Part shown: positions 12,170 to 25,204 of the stretch, in pieces
Layout: each line of letters starts with the position of its first letter
Numbering within the stretch: the first letter of the stretch is position 1
Origin: Puffinus mauretanicus
Taxonomy: Eukaryota; Chordata; Aves; Procellariiformes; Procellariidae
Reading direction: 5' to 3'
Length of the DNA: 64,000 bases
Assembly: GCA_023333565.1 (NCBI GenBank)
Contig: JAJKFH010000115.1
Coordinates: 3,472,001 to 3,536,000 of the forward strand
Notes under the pieces: model-generated
The model's input: only the letters and a program-made list of their open reading frames with translations
Told to the model about the DNA's origin: nothing
The model's database searches: none
Position numbers and translations under genes: made by a program

Positions 12170-15100
12170 GAGACAGAACATCCAGTATGCAATGATTTTC
12201 AAGTTAAAAAAAAAAGCAGAAAGCTGCCAACTATGTGCCTATATAAAGCCTTTGTGCTTAATGGAAAAAGGATAATTTGCAAGATAATTTTTGAAAATTT
12301 AACAAGGCTAAGTGACAACTTCATCCACAGCATAAATACAGGCATCTGAAAAATTACTCAGCTACTTTTAAAGCCAAAACCAATACAAGACAATGCAATA
12401 AAGGCAAAACAATAATAATTCCCCAACTCTTTTCCCTTTTTCCTCTCCCCCTCCCTGTTCCTCCTCTCAGATGTGGAAAAATTATGCCCACCCGATACCC
12501 AATATAGTAGCAAAGGCTACTATGTGGAGTCTAGTTTATTGTTCACTACAAAGCTTACTCTTTGCTTACTCCCAGCTCCCCTTCCCTGGTGATCTCTTGA
12601 GTGTGCTCAGAACACCCACGGGGTGGGTCAGGACAACAGTAACAGGGGTCTGGGGCCCACACAGTGGAGGCCCCCTGCTATGGAGTTTGCTGGAATTGAG
12701 AGTGTTCACAAGCTAACGAAAACCAAGGCTCAAAGTAAAAAAAAACTGATTTAAAGACAAAGCGGGCATGGAGAATGGAGTTTTCTTCTGTCTCCAGTGG
12801 TAACTTCCAGTTGCCATTTAAAATACCATTTTCATTTTAATAAAAACTGTTTTTTCTGAGCTTAAAAGCCTCTTGGTCTTGGCAAGCTCCTTATGCCAAA
12901 AGGCCTAAATAGGTCTGCCTCAAAGATCTGGCTGGCTCTCCCTAGCTTCTTATCACAACTTCATAGGCTGATATTTTTCAACCTTGCAGCTTTAAGCCTG
13001 TGGTAAGAGAAGATTAGACTAGTGGCAATCTGCAGACTTATCATTATCTGTTATCAGGCAACCATTTGTTGTGCATGAAAAGGTGGGAGGGTGAGGAAAA
13101 TTTATTTCCCAAGACACTTTTCATGATGATGTATATTTATTACATTGTTTACATTATGGGAGCAATTCTGAAAAAGGGAAGTGTTTTGAGTATATTGTGG
13201 TGTAATGGTACCTTCCAGCCTGGTGATAAAAAGGGTGCAAAACCCATCAGAGCAAATCAATATGTGACCACTTAGAAAGGGCAATTTGACTGCATCAGAG
13301 GGTGGTATTGTGCAACATCTCATCTGTTGGAGAAAGGTTTATGAATAGTCATCTTGAAGACAGAGGAGCTGTCAACAAGCAACTGTCAAGAACAGCAAGT
13401 CTTTTCTTTCTGTATGTGTCTGATACATCAAATCCTGTCCATTGCAGGAATCATCACATATTTCAGTCTTCTAGAAAACAAGAAATATGTTAGTCTAGCC
13501 ACTGTAATCAGTCAATCTAACACTATGCTGGGTATCAATCAAAAGAGGAATCTGTGATCTCTTATCAGTTACAGAAATACATAACTACGGTCAAACCCTA
13601 GATGTATGTATTGTTGTAGCAACACAAACACACTGGGTTAACTTCTGTTCTCTCTTATATCAATCTATAGTCAAGAAACTCTGCTGAAATCCCTCTTTTC
13701 TGTTTTTACACAGCAGAGTTTAATAAAAATAGTGAGAAAACATTCCGGCCTCCATGAACATTTTAGAAGTTATAAATTCCTTCCTGTCTTGCTTCACATT
13801 TCAGGGACAAGGATGCCCATTTCAGGTGGAAGCCATCATACCATTTTTGTCAAATTGGGAGTGTAAGGAAATGACAATCAAGCTGATAATCTTAAATGAG
13901 TTTTAACCTTAACCAAAGAGAAATTGGTTTTACCTATTCTCCATTTTCATAGAGGGAACTTAAGGAGAAATGACATCAATTCCTCTCAAAGTTGTAGAAC
14001 TCTTAACAAAATCTGAAAGAGGTCTTTGGAATGGGTGATTCAGCTACAACAATAAAGTTTTAGTCCAAACACCTGCCATAATTGGTGATGTTGGAAATAA
14101 TTATTAATAAAACATGATTGAATGTTTGCTTTATGTACATTTTGCTTTATTTTTTCGATTTGTGAAATGTAATTGCCAACACTTATCTTAATGAAGCTTT
14201 TCCTCAGAACATGTCTATGTATGAGGTGTTCCCACACAATATTACAAAAAAAGCTCTGGAATATCATGAAAACAGCCATGAATCAGCCATTTGATTGAAA
14301 GCAGGGCTTGGAAGTATTGGGTTGAATAAAATATCAGGGCACACTATGAAAAGGAGGAAAAAACAAAACAAAATATTTATAGCTACCTACGTGGTGAACA
14401 GTGCTTGAATGGTCAAATTTGTGATATAAATGATTGCTTTAACTTTTCCTAATACATAAATATGGCAAACACAGAAGTATTATGTGGGATATTGTTGTAC
14501 TTCTATGCAAGCATTCATAAAAGGCATTTACCTAACTTAAATTTGTTATTGTTGTCACCACTTGTAGCCATTTTTGCTCCTTGAACTTTTAGCTGTTGCT
14601 ACATATTTCTGATTAAGAGCTGAAATAGATTTAGTTTCTAAATATTGAGAACATATTTAGTTCTTCTAAAAAAGTTCTGGTTTACAACTTTTATGCAGCT
14701 TAAGTGGAATTAACACTACCATATCTCACTGTTAAAAATGTTGCAACTACTGATGCAAGTTTTAAAAATGGTGCTTTTCTGATAGTTCAATCTTACAGGG
14801 ATTGTGGGAGTAAGCATATTTTTCTTTTTAATAAGCATTTGTGATGAATAAACACTGTCAAATACCAGGAGGTAACAGAGCATTAAATGTTCAAATATAA
14901 CTGGGTCAGGTAACTGACTGATAGAACTGAATTAACAAATGAAGAATAAAATATAGAAGTATTTGCTTACCTTGTCTCTCTACCACTGCAACATTTGAGT
15001 TTAAAATGCTGAGACTAAAGATCCTTTAAATCAATAAGTTAAAAAAAAAAAATGGAAAAAGTTACTGTATGTTCTGTGTAACACAAGTGACTAAAAGAAA

Positions 15101-15654
15101 TAGCTATGTATATTTAATTTTAAACCTATATTGATTAGATATAAACAAATGGTGTGAACAATAAAATGAACGTAAAGAGGAATTTGACATGCAAACAAGT
15201 ATTTTTGTATATATTGTCTGTGAAGTAAATGGAAGCGGGGTTGTTGCAAGAAAGCCAAATAAATTATTAATTTTTTTTTTTAACTGTCTCTTTAAGTTTC
15301 ACAGAACATGAAAATACATTTATCTCTGTACAGGCTAGTAATTGTGAAGTGGAAGAGGTCACAGTCTGATTCCCACCCATTTCATATGAAAGATTTAGAA
15401 TCACATGCAGAAGGCATGAAGAGCAAAACGTGAATCTATCCCAGAAGAAATTCTTTAGTCCTTCAAAAATGCTCTTAATGGAGGGAAACAGGAATGACCC
15501 ATTCTGTTTTTCATTCTGTTAGAGGTACTGCAATTAATTGTCTTTGTACTTCAGGTGACTTAATCTGGTCTAACTTCAAAGTAAAAGAAAAAGAAACAAC
15601 AAAAAAACCCCACAGTCTAAAATCATTTAATGCTTCTAAAAAGCTATGAGAATA

Positions 15655-15691
15655 GATATATATATGTGTGTGTATATATATACATATATAA
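15655..15691. repeat. TA/TG microsatellite
   Basis: Alternating purine-pyrimidine array of TA and TG dinucleotides within the first large coding-region intron. Confidence 0.85.
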
Positions 15692-18102
15692 CATTGTTTT
15701 CTCTTCAGGATAAAGAAAATATTTATTTTGTTCTCTTTGACGAGGATAAAAGAGAAAAGGATAAGTAAAACCTTATAATAATGATGCTATGAATATTAAT
15801 AATAGTTTCCACTTCTGTAAGTATCATTCAACAAAGTATATCAAAGTATTTTATATTAAATGAACAGTACCTATGGTGAGGCAGACAATGACATAATATC
15901 TGTTCTTCTGAGGAGCAAACTGCAGCAGAGTGATTTGAGGTCACAAATTCAGTCAATGACAACAGTTGGATGCAGAACTGAATAGCCACCGCACAGGAAT
16001 AAATTCAGCATAATGGCAAGGCTTATCTATGTGAAGAGAAGATCAAGGCAGAAAAGACAGCACACATCAAGAGTGAAAACTATTTGAAAAATGAGCAGTC
16101 CTGATCCCTCATTTTGAATATTAGCAAACTCTCAAGTTCTATCTTAAAACCTATCTCCAAATGGTCAACAAGATCATGGTCAACATTTTACTCCAGATGA
16201 AGTCATAGGATAATTAGCAAAACAATCAGTTTTACTTTGAGTGCTGTGTGCTTCTCCAAAGTACAGAGTAACTCTTTAGATAAAAATGGATTTCAGCAAA
16301 GGTTGCAGACAGTCAGCATTGAAGACTCCAGTTCCCCCTCAAAATCTTTTTTTCATAAAGTTCGTACAAAATTAGCATTGATACATTCATATTTAACCAG
16401 ATGCAAATGCTTTGACTATCCATGCTGTTAAACTAACATTAGTTTAACTCATCCTTTATGCATCTCCTGTTCTTTTTCATTAATATTTGCTCTGAGAATC
16501 TAAAAAAAAAAACATTTAAAAATCCCTCCTAAATAACTCCTGCATTGTCTAATGTCTCCATATTAATCTCACTTCATCTGATCAGCATGCAGCCTCAGCT
16601 ATTAAATTAAACATACCCTCGATAAAGCAACACTGTTGGTCTGCAGGGTTTTATGCTTGGTTTGGGCCTTATGCTTCGGCTTCTCTAGGCACTACTTCTC
16701 TTTCATGGAGTTTTCATCTGAAGCCCCAGGCAGCGTTATCCTGGCTCTCCTCTAAGCCACAGTCTTCATGCTTAATCAAATAGCTACAATCAGCTTGTGG
16801 TTTATGCGGAACCGGAAGCCCATCTCAGGGCCCCTCCAAATGGCATTACGCTTATCAGGTTCTGTTGTGCCAGGAAAATAATTAAGTTGGTTTGATAACT
16901 ATTGCAGCCACCACCTTGTCTTTGCCGTCATTACAGTGATGACCTTCCAAAGATGGTATTTTTAAACAAGATTGAATAGAACCATAAAAGTAGGTAATGC
17001 AAATTTCTATAAATATAAAATCTGCGACAAATAAGAAAAAACAAACAAAAAAGACCCTAAATACTTCTTTCCTAACTACTGCTTTTCAGCATACTCTGCT
17101 TGAAACAATAGCTTCACTTAGGGAGCTACAACACAAATTCAAGGCTTGGTGCTTATTATGCTCCATCCAGATTTCAAACCTTATGCTTTGATATACCTAC
17201 CTTCGAGAATCTGCTTCTCAGATTTTACCAAGAGTTGGGCATGCACTTATGTATCTTGGAGCAGGCATGGGGTAGGGGAATTGCACTCAGACTGAGGAAG
17301 GTACGAGATGGATAACTTTCACTGAGTACCCTTCGGTTGGTATGACAGTTTGTTTACATTTCCAATACAGTGCAGCACAGAGAAACTGTATAGTACTTTA
17401 AATTAATTTCAGCCTGTGTTTTTCTTTTTTGTTTGGTTAACTTTGCCAATAAATAAGTAGCAAAGGATCTTAGTGATGCTTTAAGTCAAGCAATGACCTT
17501 ACTTACCTTCCACTACTGTTCATTTGAATCTTTAGTTTTAGATAAATGTTTAAGGTATTTAAAGAGTCACCATTTAACAACCATATTCTGAAATGAGTAC
17601 TAAGGAATGAAAAGATTTCTTCTTGTGAGGTATGTACAGTGTCCACAAAATTTTTAGCTTATCAGTTTGCAAAGTAGGATCTTAGGAAAAATATATCTTT
17701 TAAAATTGTGATTTGAAGCTTTGTGGTAGAGATCATTGTGAATCAATAAGCATGGAACTCAAAATCATCACCTTTTTTAGGTTTGAAATACATTCATGTA
17801 AAAGGAAACATGTTTTAAGGATAGTAAATAAAATATTTTGAATATTTCTGGAAACAACATATATTTGAACAGCTTAGGAAAATACACATTTTGGGATTCA
17901 CTTCCTTTGAGTCAGCAGGCCTACAGTCTGGTTTTGTTTGTTTGGTGCTGCAAACCTGGAAGTCTGTTTACATATTTTAGGCCAAAAAAGACTGTTTGAT
18001 CATATTGCCTCACATCTTGACATCTTACTCTATTACTCTTGCATCATGCTGTATGACTTTCTGAAACACATTCAGTCTTGATCTGTAGACATCTGTCTAC
18101 AA

Positions 18103-18130
18103 GTATACATACATATATGTATATATACAC
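18103..18130. repeat. TA/CA microsatellite
   Basis: Short imperfect alternating array of TATACA and ATATAC units. Confidence 0.75.
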
Positions 18131-18886
18131 ATAAAATTGTGATTAAAAGTAGTAAAATACTCCTGTTATTGAGGTATTCTTCAGATCGTTGTGGATGACC
18201 CACAACTGGAAACAGTGTAACATGGGTCAGTTCAGTAAAACTTCAGTCAATGCAGTACTTGTCCAAAGTTAGGGCAACGGGTAACTAGACAAGTTCAAGG
18301 ACATCAGATTCATAAAACAAAACAAAACAAAAAGACCCCTCCATAGGTCCCTCTAACATCCCTATTTTAACTTCACGGTTGTAGATGCTGAGGCCAGGGG
18401 GGTGGGGAATGTAAAAGAAGAAAAAATTACAGTGGACAGACTTGCATGCTCTTTCAAATCAGTATTTCCTATTGCCACTGAGATAAAGTAGTTGACTGGA
18501 CAAACCGTTGGTCTCCCCTACTAGAATATTTCTTATATGCTTATTAGTGTAGGGCTGAGCCCAGATCAATTAGTTCCGTGGAGGGTAAGGAATAATCCAT
18601 CCATATGACAAACTCATGTTGCTTCCAGGGCCAGAGCTTTTATTACTGCCTATCTCTGTGCACATCTTTTGAAACTACAGTGCATCTTGAGTGCCTCTGA
18701 AATAGCAAGAGATATCACACACAGAGGCAGATTTCACTCAGAATTTTCTGGTGAGAGAAAAATCTATGAGAAAAATATCCTTTCTTATTGTGAAGCCTTT
18801 AAAATAATGATGGATTTACCACCTGTTCCAGGGATTGATTAAAGTGACAGTGCTTCATGCTGTGATGTGATAATTTCTGACCTGTG

Positions 18887-18912
18887 GACTATAGTCACTG
18901 ATGACTATAGTC
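18887..18912. repeat. Tandem pair of 10-bp palindromes
   Basis: GACTATAGTC, a perfect palindrome, occurs twice (18887-18896 and 18903-18912) in a 16-base direct repeat, the following CACT also being shared. This is probably a small local tandem duplication. Confidence 0.7.
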
Positions 18913-19529
18913 ACTTCCTGTAAACCTGTATCTCATGTTATGGAACAGCCAAATGACAGGGTATTGCAAACCATAAAAAAACAGTTTGGCTCTTTTCATC
19001 AGACTGAAAACCTGTAATCCAGCTGTTGATTTGGAGAATAGAGAGAGGAGAACAAACAAACAAATTCTATATGCTCTGAAATCCAATCATTTGTGCAGAA
19101 GTAAGAATGCAACCACTTTTCCAGATTTGACTACAACCTACCATATAGGGCACAGATGTAGAAGGTATGCAGGGGAAGGAGGCATTTGAGAAAACAGCTC
19201 TAGTTTCCAGGACTCCCCCCTAGTATGCGGAGATGTACGTGGAGGGAATGAATTTGCCCATATTGTGTTTGTATCAGCAGAACCAAAAAACGGCTAAGAA
19301 TTCTGCTGAACCCTTCCTGAATGAAAACCACATTTACCCTTACCTGTTAAGTCAAAATCAGCACCTGCAGCTGATGTCAGCAGTGTTTTTCACAATATCA
19401 TTCTCTAGAGAATTTGTAACAATAGACAGCTGAACACAGGAACCAGATGCTGGAAAACAGAAGATAAGAAAAGTAAATGTCATTTGCCTTGTTTAATATA
19501 CAGTCACTTAGGTTACCATCACACACAGA

Positions 19530-19790
19530 GTTTGGTTGTTTAATTAAGAAGTTTGTGCTAATGTCACGGATTCACGTCAGGTAAATATATTGCCATTTAG
19601 CACATACATAAAACTTTTAATTAAACACACATAAATGGAAAATTAAAGCAATGCAGATACTGCTATTGCAATCCACACTGAAGAACTACTGCAGTTATTA
19701 AGATATCTTTAGATTTTTTAATTCGTTAAAATGTTAATGAAGGAGAATATTGGCTGAGCTGCTGTTGGTGCTGTATCCTAGCTGCTGTAA
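19530..19790. promoter_or_regulatory. Candidate conserved non-coding element (homeodomain-rich)
   Basis: Dense TAATTA/TTAATTAA-type sites (TTTAATTAAG, TTTTAATTAAAC, TTTAATTCG) are interspersed with complex, non-repetitive sequence and no obvious transposon signature. That composition is common in deep intronic enhancers of neural cadherin genes, but conservation cannot be judged here. Confidence 0.2.
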
Positions 19791-22700
19791 ATCTCACAAA
19801 GGTCTGAAATCATACAGTGAGGGCACTATTTAATATCCTACCTGTCACTAGCACTCAACATATTTTCTGTGAGATTTTAGGGTTGGCTGGAATGCTACAA
19901 GCTTTTATTTCAATTACACTTCTTGCATTTATGGTATAAATTAATTTATTTTGTTTTAGGTAATACTCATCCATCCTCCTTTACAAATACTGTCTTCTTT
20001 CCCACCTCTATATGCATAACCTTTTTTACTTGGAGTAAGCTTAGAGTGATAATTACAGTCAAGTTTCCTGGGGTCAAATCAATTTGTGCTTTAATACATA
20101 CTGGGCAGACTTGGAAAACTCAATCTTTTTCTGTGCAACAGCTTCAGAGTAAATATCATAGTACAATCACCATATAAGAATAGAGATGTAATGTAAATAG
20201 GCATATGGCTTTGTAAAAGTAACATACACACGAGCTTGTGTTTTCCTGTATTTTGCACGTTTCTCAGCCGAGGATCTTTAGCTAAAAACTGTGATTAAAA
20301 GATGTTTGAGGAATCCTAAAGGTACAGAAACTTTATTTTTTTCCTCTTGTTTCTGAAAGGGTCACTTTGGACACATCTGAATAGCTTAAGCTTCCCTGTT
20401 CCTTCCCATTGCTTACTATTTATGCTTATTGCTTTCACATTTAGAAAGACATAAGCATATTTGAAAGAATCATACAAAATCTGACAGTTAATGACACTTT
20501 GCAAAGTTGATCATTTATGCCATGTACAGTCTATTAGGTTTCGCTATACATTTTCCAGAGTCAATAGGTCTGGATATATTACAGCAAAAACTCAATATTT
20601 CTAGCTGTCAAACTATTAATATAATGCTTCATTATGAAATTTTTTTCAATCTGAAGTTATATATGGCTTTAGTCTTTTGCCTTAAGCCATAAAGAAAGCA
20701 ATGTTATGAAAGGTAAACTCAAGGAAAAGCCTTTACTATAAAGGCAAAGTTGTGACTGGCATGTGGAAAGCATCTTAACTGTACCAGGAACTAAAAGGCT
20801 GAATATATACAGCGTTTTGGGGGGGGAGGGGGATTGTTTTCCATCTGAAGCATAAATTGCACATGAAATGTAAAAAGAACAGGGATGCATTGGGACAGCT
20901 GCGTTATGGTTTAGCAAAACCTTAAACAGAAATACATTTGGTATAAAAAGACAATCCAATGTAACTCTTGATTCAGCTTTTATTTTCACAGGGGGGAAAA
21001 AATCTTTGTCTTTTACAGCTTCCAAGTTTCTCCTGCTGACTTGTGATAGCCTCAAACCAAAAGAACGAGCACAATTTACACTTCACGTTTTTATTGTTAC
21101 GCCTCCAACAACTGGAAGAAAAAAAAAAACAGCAAGCAACCCTAATGTCCTCCTTTAAGAAAGACCTTTGAATTACACATATTGAAACAAAACTCTATTC
21201 CAGACAAGATTAACAATGAGCATGCAATAAGCTACTTCTCCAAACATCTAAAATACATATACAGGCATACACAAACTTACCATTAACATTTTCAATGTTT
21301 GGTGTAAATATAAATACAATCTAACTTTATTGGTCAAGGTGGAAAGAAATAACAGAGAAGACTGGAGTAGAGTAAACTCCTTAGAAAGTGTTTCATGCAA
21401 ATATAATATGAAAGAGAAATTAAGCCCTTTAGATTATCATAGCAGATTTACAGAAATTATGAAAACACCTTCACAGTTCTACAGGATGAATTTAAAAAAT
21501 ACTGTAAGGACATTAAAATTTTCAAACATAATTTGTAGGACTTTTGCTCAAAGAACTTCTTGCTTCTGCTTGTACACAACAGTAAATAGCAAGTAAGGAT
21601 GAACATCCAAGTGCAGTATTGCACAATATACAAGGCAACATTGTTGATAGCGAACACAGGAAGAAAGGTAACATGCCATAGTTATATCTAACCTGTGGGT
21701 CCCAGAACTGCTTTCCCATACCAAGAAAAGACTCAGTTTTGTGTCTTCCTCCCATTCCTCCCTGTCCTGGTTTGATGAGAGCAAATAAAAATAGCTGAGA
21801 CAGATAGGAGCCTCCACTCTCTCTAATGTGTGACCAGCATGTTAGAGAGTTTGGAGTTTCAGGTGTTGGGCCTGAGACTGGGCATGCCCATGAATTCACT
21901 TGTCCTCCAAGTCAGATATCAATCACCTGCCTATCTATCTGGTAAGTTTATGACACATCTGAAAAAAAATATTTCTGACTTTAAAACTCTGTATTTGCGC
22001 TCTTTGTTCCTTCTATGTACATCTGCACTCTAGCTGTGATTGCAGCTCCATGCAATCCTGTATCCTCGACATACCCTTGAAGAGGTTCACTTGTGTTCTG
22101 GTAGTATTTTCACCACACCAATGTAGAAATCAGCATGGTCTTCATCTCCCACTAAAGTATGCAGATGTACCAATTTAGTGACACTAAAAAGTTTTGTTTG
22201 ACCACAATAATCCCCCAACATATCTTCTCTTAAAAAGTAAGGAAAGAACATTGTTCACACTTTCTAGAAGGCATTTACAGGCAAATAAGGTCTGAGACAG
22301 AAGACCATGGGATATCAGGATTCCTCTGCTGGAGACAACTATGTGGGTGGAGGCAGTGGAGGTAAGAAATCTGTAGTAATAGCCCCTTCTTCATGTGTCT
22401 TCGTCCTTCCTTTCCCCTCAACCCTCTCCACAAGAGAGATCATACCTCTTTTCTGAATTTAGGTAACCAAAAAATGTTTTCACTGTATTTATTCATAACA
22501 ACCTCTCTAGTCTTAAGTAGCTCATCTTGCTCTTTTTTCCCTTTTTCATCTGCAACAATAGTTGTAAAGAAATAAATTGCAAGTAAAATAAAATTTAAAT
22601 GAAGTCTGGAATTTTCTTCCTTCTAAATGGGGAAAATACATTCATATCACTATATAGTTTATTAACTGTGTCCATTGATTTTCCCCTCTTCCATTGATTA

Positions 22701-23732
22701 TATGTCTGCTTAACCTGAAAAGAGTTACTCTCTATTACAAAGAGCTGAGAACCAAATCAGCTGCACAGTTTACAGGAAATTTAATAAATTAAAATTTAAT
22801 TAACAAGAAACAGTCAAGTACTTTTAAACATGGGCCTTTAAGGAACTCTTTTCTAAGGAAACATTTTTTTCTTTTTCCTCTATGTTTTCTTTTGCCATTC
22901 CATACCAATTCCTGAACTTGATAATTTATGAGATATCTTTTCCTCCAAAGAATGCTGATATCTTATCTACTGTGTATAATAACAGCAGTTTTGATAGAGT
23001 TTATGGATTAGTCTTGGACATACTAAGAATGCATAGTCAAATAAAATACTTCCTGAAACCAGGCAGTTCTGTGTTATAACCACCATTTGCTGATAAATAT
23101 TGAGTGCTACATGGGCGTGAAGTGTAAGCCAAAGGAGCAAGGTACTTAATTTAGGGGAAACAGAATTATGCTACAGAACTCTGAGATACTCTGTTGTTTG
23201 CCTACCTACTCATTTATTTATTGTAAATTACAGTAACAAGGACCCATGTAAATTTATGTCAAGATTTCTTTTGAGAACATCAAGATCTCAATTATTACAT
23301 CGCATAAAAATTCAGTTCCACAGAACTGGATAGATAAGCTAATTTGAGATGCACACTTTTCCTATGTCAATAAAGAAAAAAAGATTGAGAAAGCATTTAT
23401 AAATATGCCCATATTTATAAGACATACATTGCTATAGAAATAGCTAGTTGTCACTCCCATAACCATTACCAATGTCTTTGTCTCTGATGATCCTCAGGAA
23501 AAGTTGTGTTGAGAACACGTTTAGTCAGCCATCCAGAAGACTATAGAAAAATAAATGTGTGAAAAGAATATTAAGAAATCAAGATACTCAGCAGTGCATC
23601 TTCTAAGTTATGTCTTCATTCCAATGTGTTTCAGATGACTTGGTGCTGGATATTGAATGGAATGGGGATGGCATTTGTTATTGGTGTAGTCACTATACAT
23701 TGAGTAATCTAATATATTATCTGGTTTGGGGT

Positions 23733-23757
23733 TTTTTTTGTTTGTTTGTTTGTTTTC
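23733..23757. repeat. TTTG microsatellite
   Basis: Five to six tandem TTTG units following a T run. Confidence 0.8.
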
Positions 23758-24285
23758 CTTTATCAAAGTATTTCATGCTTCTCCTCTGACCTGCCAGCTC
23801 TTCACAGAAATTACAGAATGATCAATTTATGATATGAGAAAGGACACATTTGACAAGTTCATTTTCCACCCATATAGAGTTTTTGCTTGCTAACCTAGCC
23901 AACCCCAAATAGAGAAAAAGAATCATGTAAACTAAAAAAAAAAAATATTTCAAGACGAATTACTTTCTGCTGGTAGTAAATGGTAGACATCCCCAGACTC
24001 CCCTGAGTCTGTAAAATGTAAAGAAAAATCACAGCAGTCAAAGATTACTTTAGATCAAATGTATGAATACTATTTTTCCAGTTTGAACATCTGAGCCCGC
24101 TTCACACACATAAGCAGTTTACTAATTAAAAAAAAAAAATCCACAAACTATTTTATATGTAAAACCATTTACTATAACTGTAAATAGGATTTAGAATATT
24201 TGTCTGTTCTTGTTCCTTGGTTTTAGTGAATAAAGGGCATGATATTTTCTAAACATATTATAACACACAACATTTTTGCATGTGG

Positions 24286-24311
24286 TTTTCTGTAGGCAAT
24301 TTTCTGTAGGC
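24286..24311. repeat. 14-bp tandem duplication
   Basis: TTTTCTGTAGGC is repeated with a 14-base period (24286-24297 and 24300-24311). No function is suggested. Confidence 0.7.
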
Positions 24312-25188
24312 TCTCCGTAGAACAATTAAAATTTGAAAAGCTGAAATCATATTTTATGTTATAAATTCAAAATATTTAAGAATTTTATGGAAGATTACCA
24401 GTCATAAAGAAACACAATATAGATTGGTCAAAATTAAATTGCAGTATCTTTTTACAAATGTATATATCCTTATACTTCTTTTGCATAAACGTCTACAATC
24501 TTATGTGGAGTTACTCTTTCTCATACATGTTTTCTAATTATATAACTCTAATATAGTGAGAGAATGGTTGGATTGTTCTGTTTTACAGAACTAGTATTTT
24601 ATTTCTATAAGATGCTGGATAATGTTTTGCTTTATTTTGTTATTCTTAAATATGAAAATGATCCCTTTTTTTTTCGTAAACTGTGACGTTGCAAAATTAC
24701 TTCACAGATTAATGAAGATTCCTCAAATGCGAAGTGCAAACCAAAGCATGCATAGGAATTAGAAACTGTTACATGTAGAATAAATGATAGTTTGCAACTG
24801 TACTTCAAGTGATCTTGCTAATAGAAAACTGGCAGTAGGAGGTAGAACTCTTCATTGCTGGGAAATCACATTCTATTCCCAAATTTATCATGCTTGAAAA
24901 TTCTGTTTGTAATTTGGTAGAAACATGAGATAAGTAGGAAACTTAAAATACCCATCACAGTTTGAGGTACCTGACATCTTTGTAGATAGTTTGAACAGAC
25001 AGATAAAATAAATTAACCTGTTCTCTGAGGATCTATGTATAGTTGAGGAACAGGGTAAGGGAATGGCAATGGACAGATGTGATTTTTTTTCCAGAACCAC
25101 TTGTTAGTGCAGAAAAGATCACTGCTCCCACTATTTGCTCATTGTTGCCCCATTTCAAGAGGTTATCGACCCTGGATTACCAGCAGAG

Positions 25189-25204
25189 TTGCTCATATGA
25201 GCAA
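25189..25204. promoter_or_regulatory. Perfect 16-bp palindrome
   Basis: TTGCTCATATGAGCAA equals its own reverse complement and has a central E-box (CATATG). It lies in a non-repetitive, moderately GC-balanced stretch (25090-25330). A bHLH or bZIP-type binding site is possible but unproven. Confidence 0.2.

Noticed and set aside
20669..21055. 128-codon minus-strand open frame
   Set aside because: No recognisable domain, contains a poly-proline/serine part from a G-run, and no supporting context.
21522..21899. Overlapping minus-strand open frames of 125 and 89 codons, near a CCTGTCCTGGTTTG motif reminiscent of avian LTR starts
   Set aside because: Only the short motif matches; no matching LTR end, polyadenylation arrangement or primer-binding site was found.
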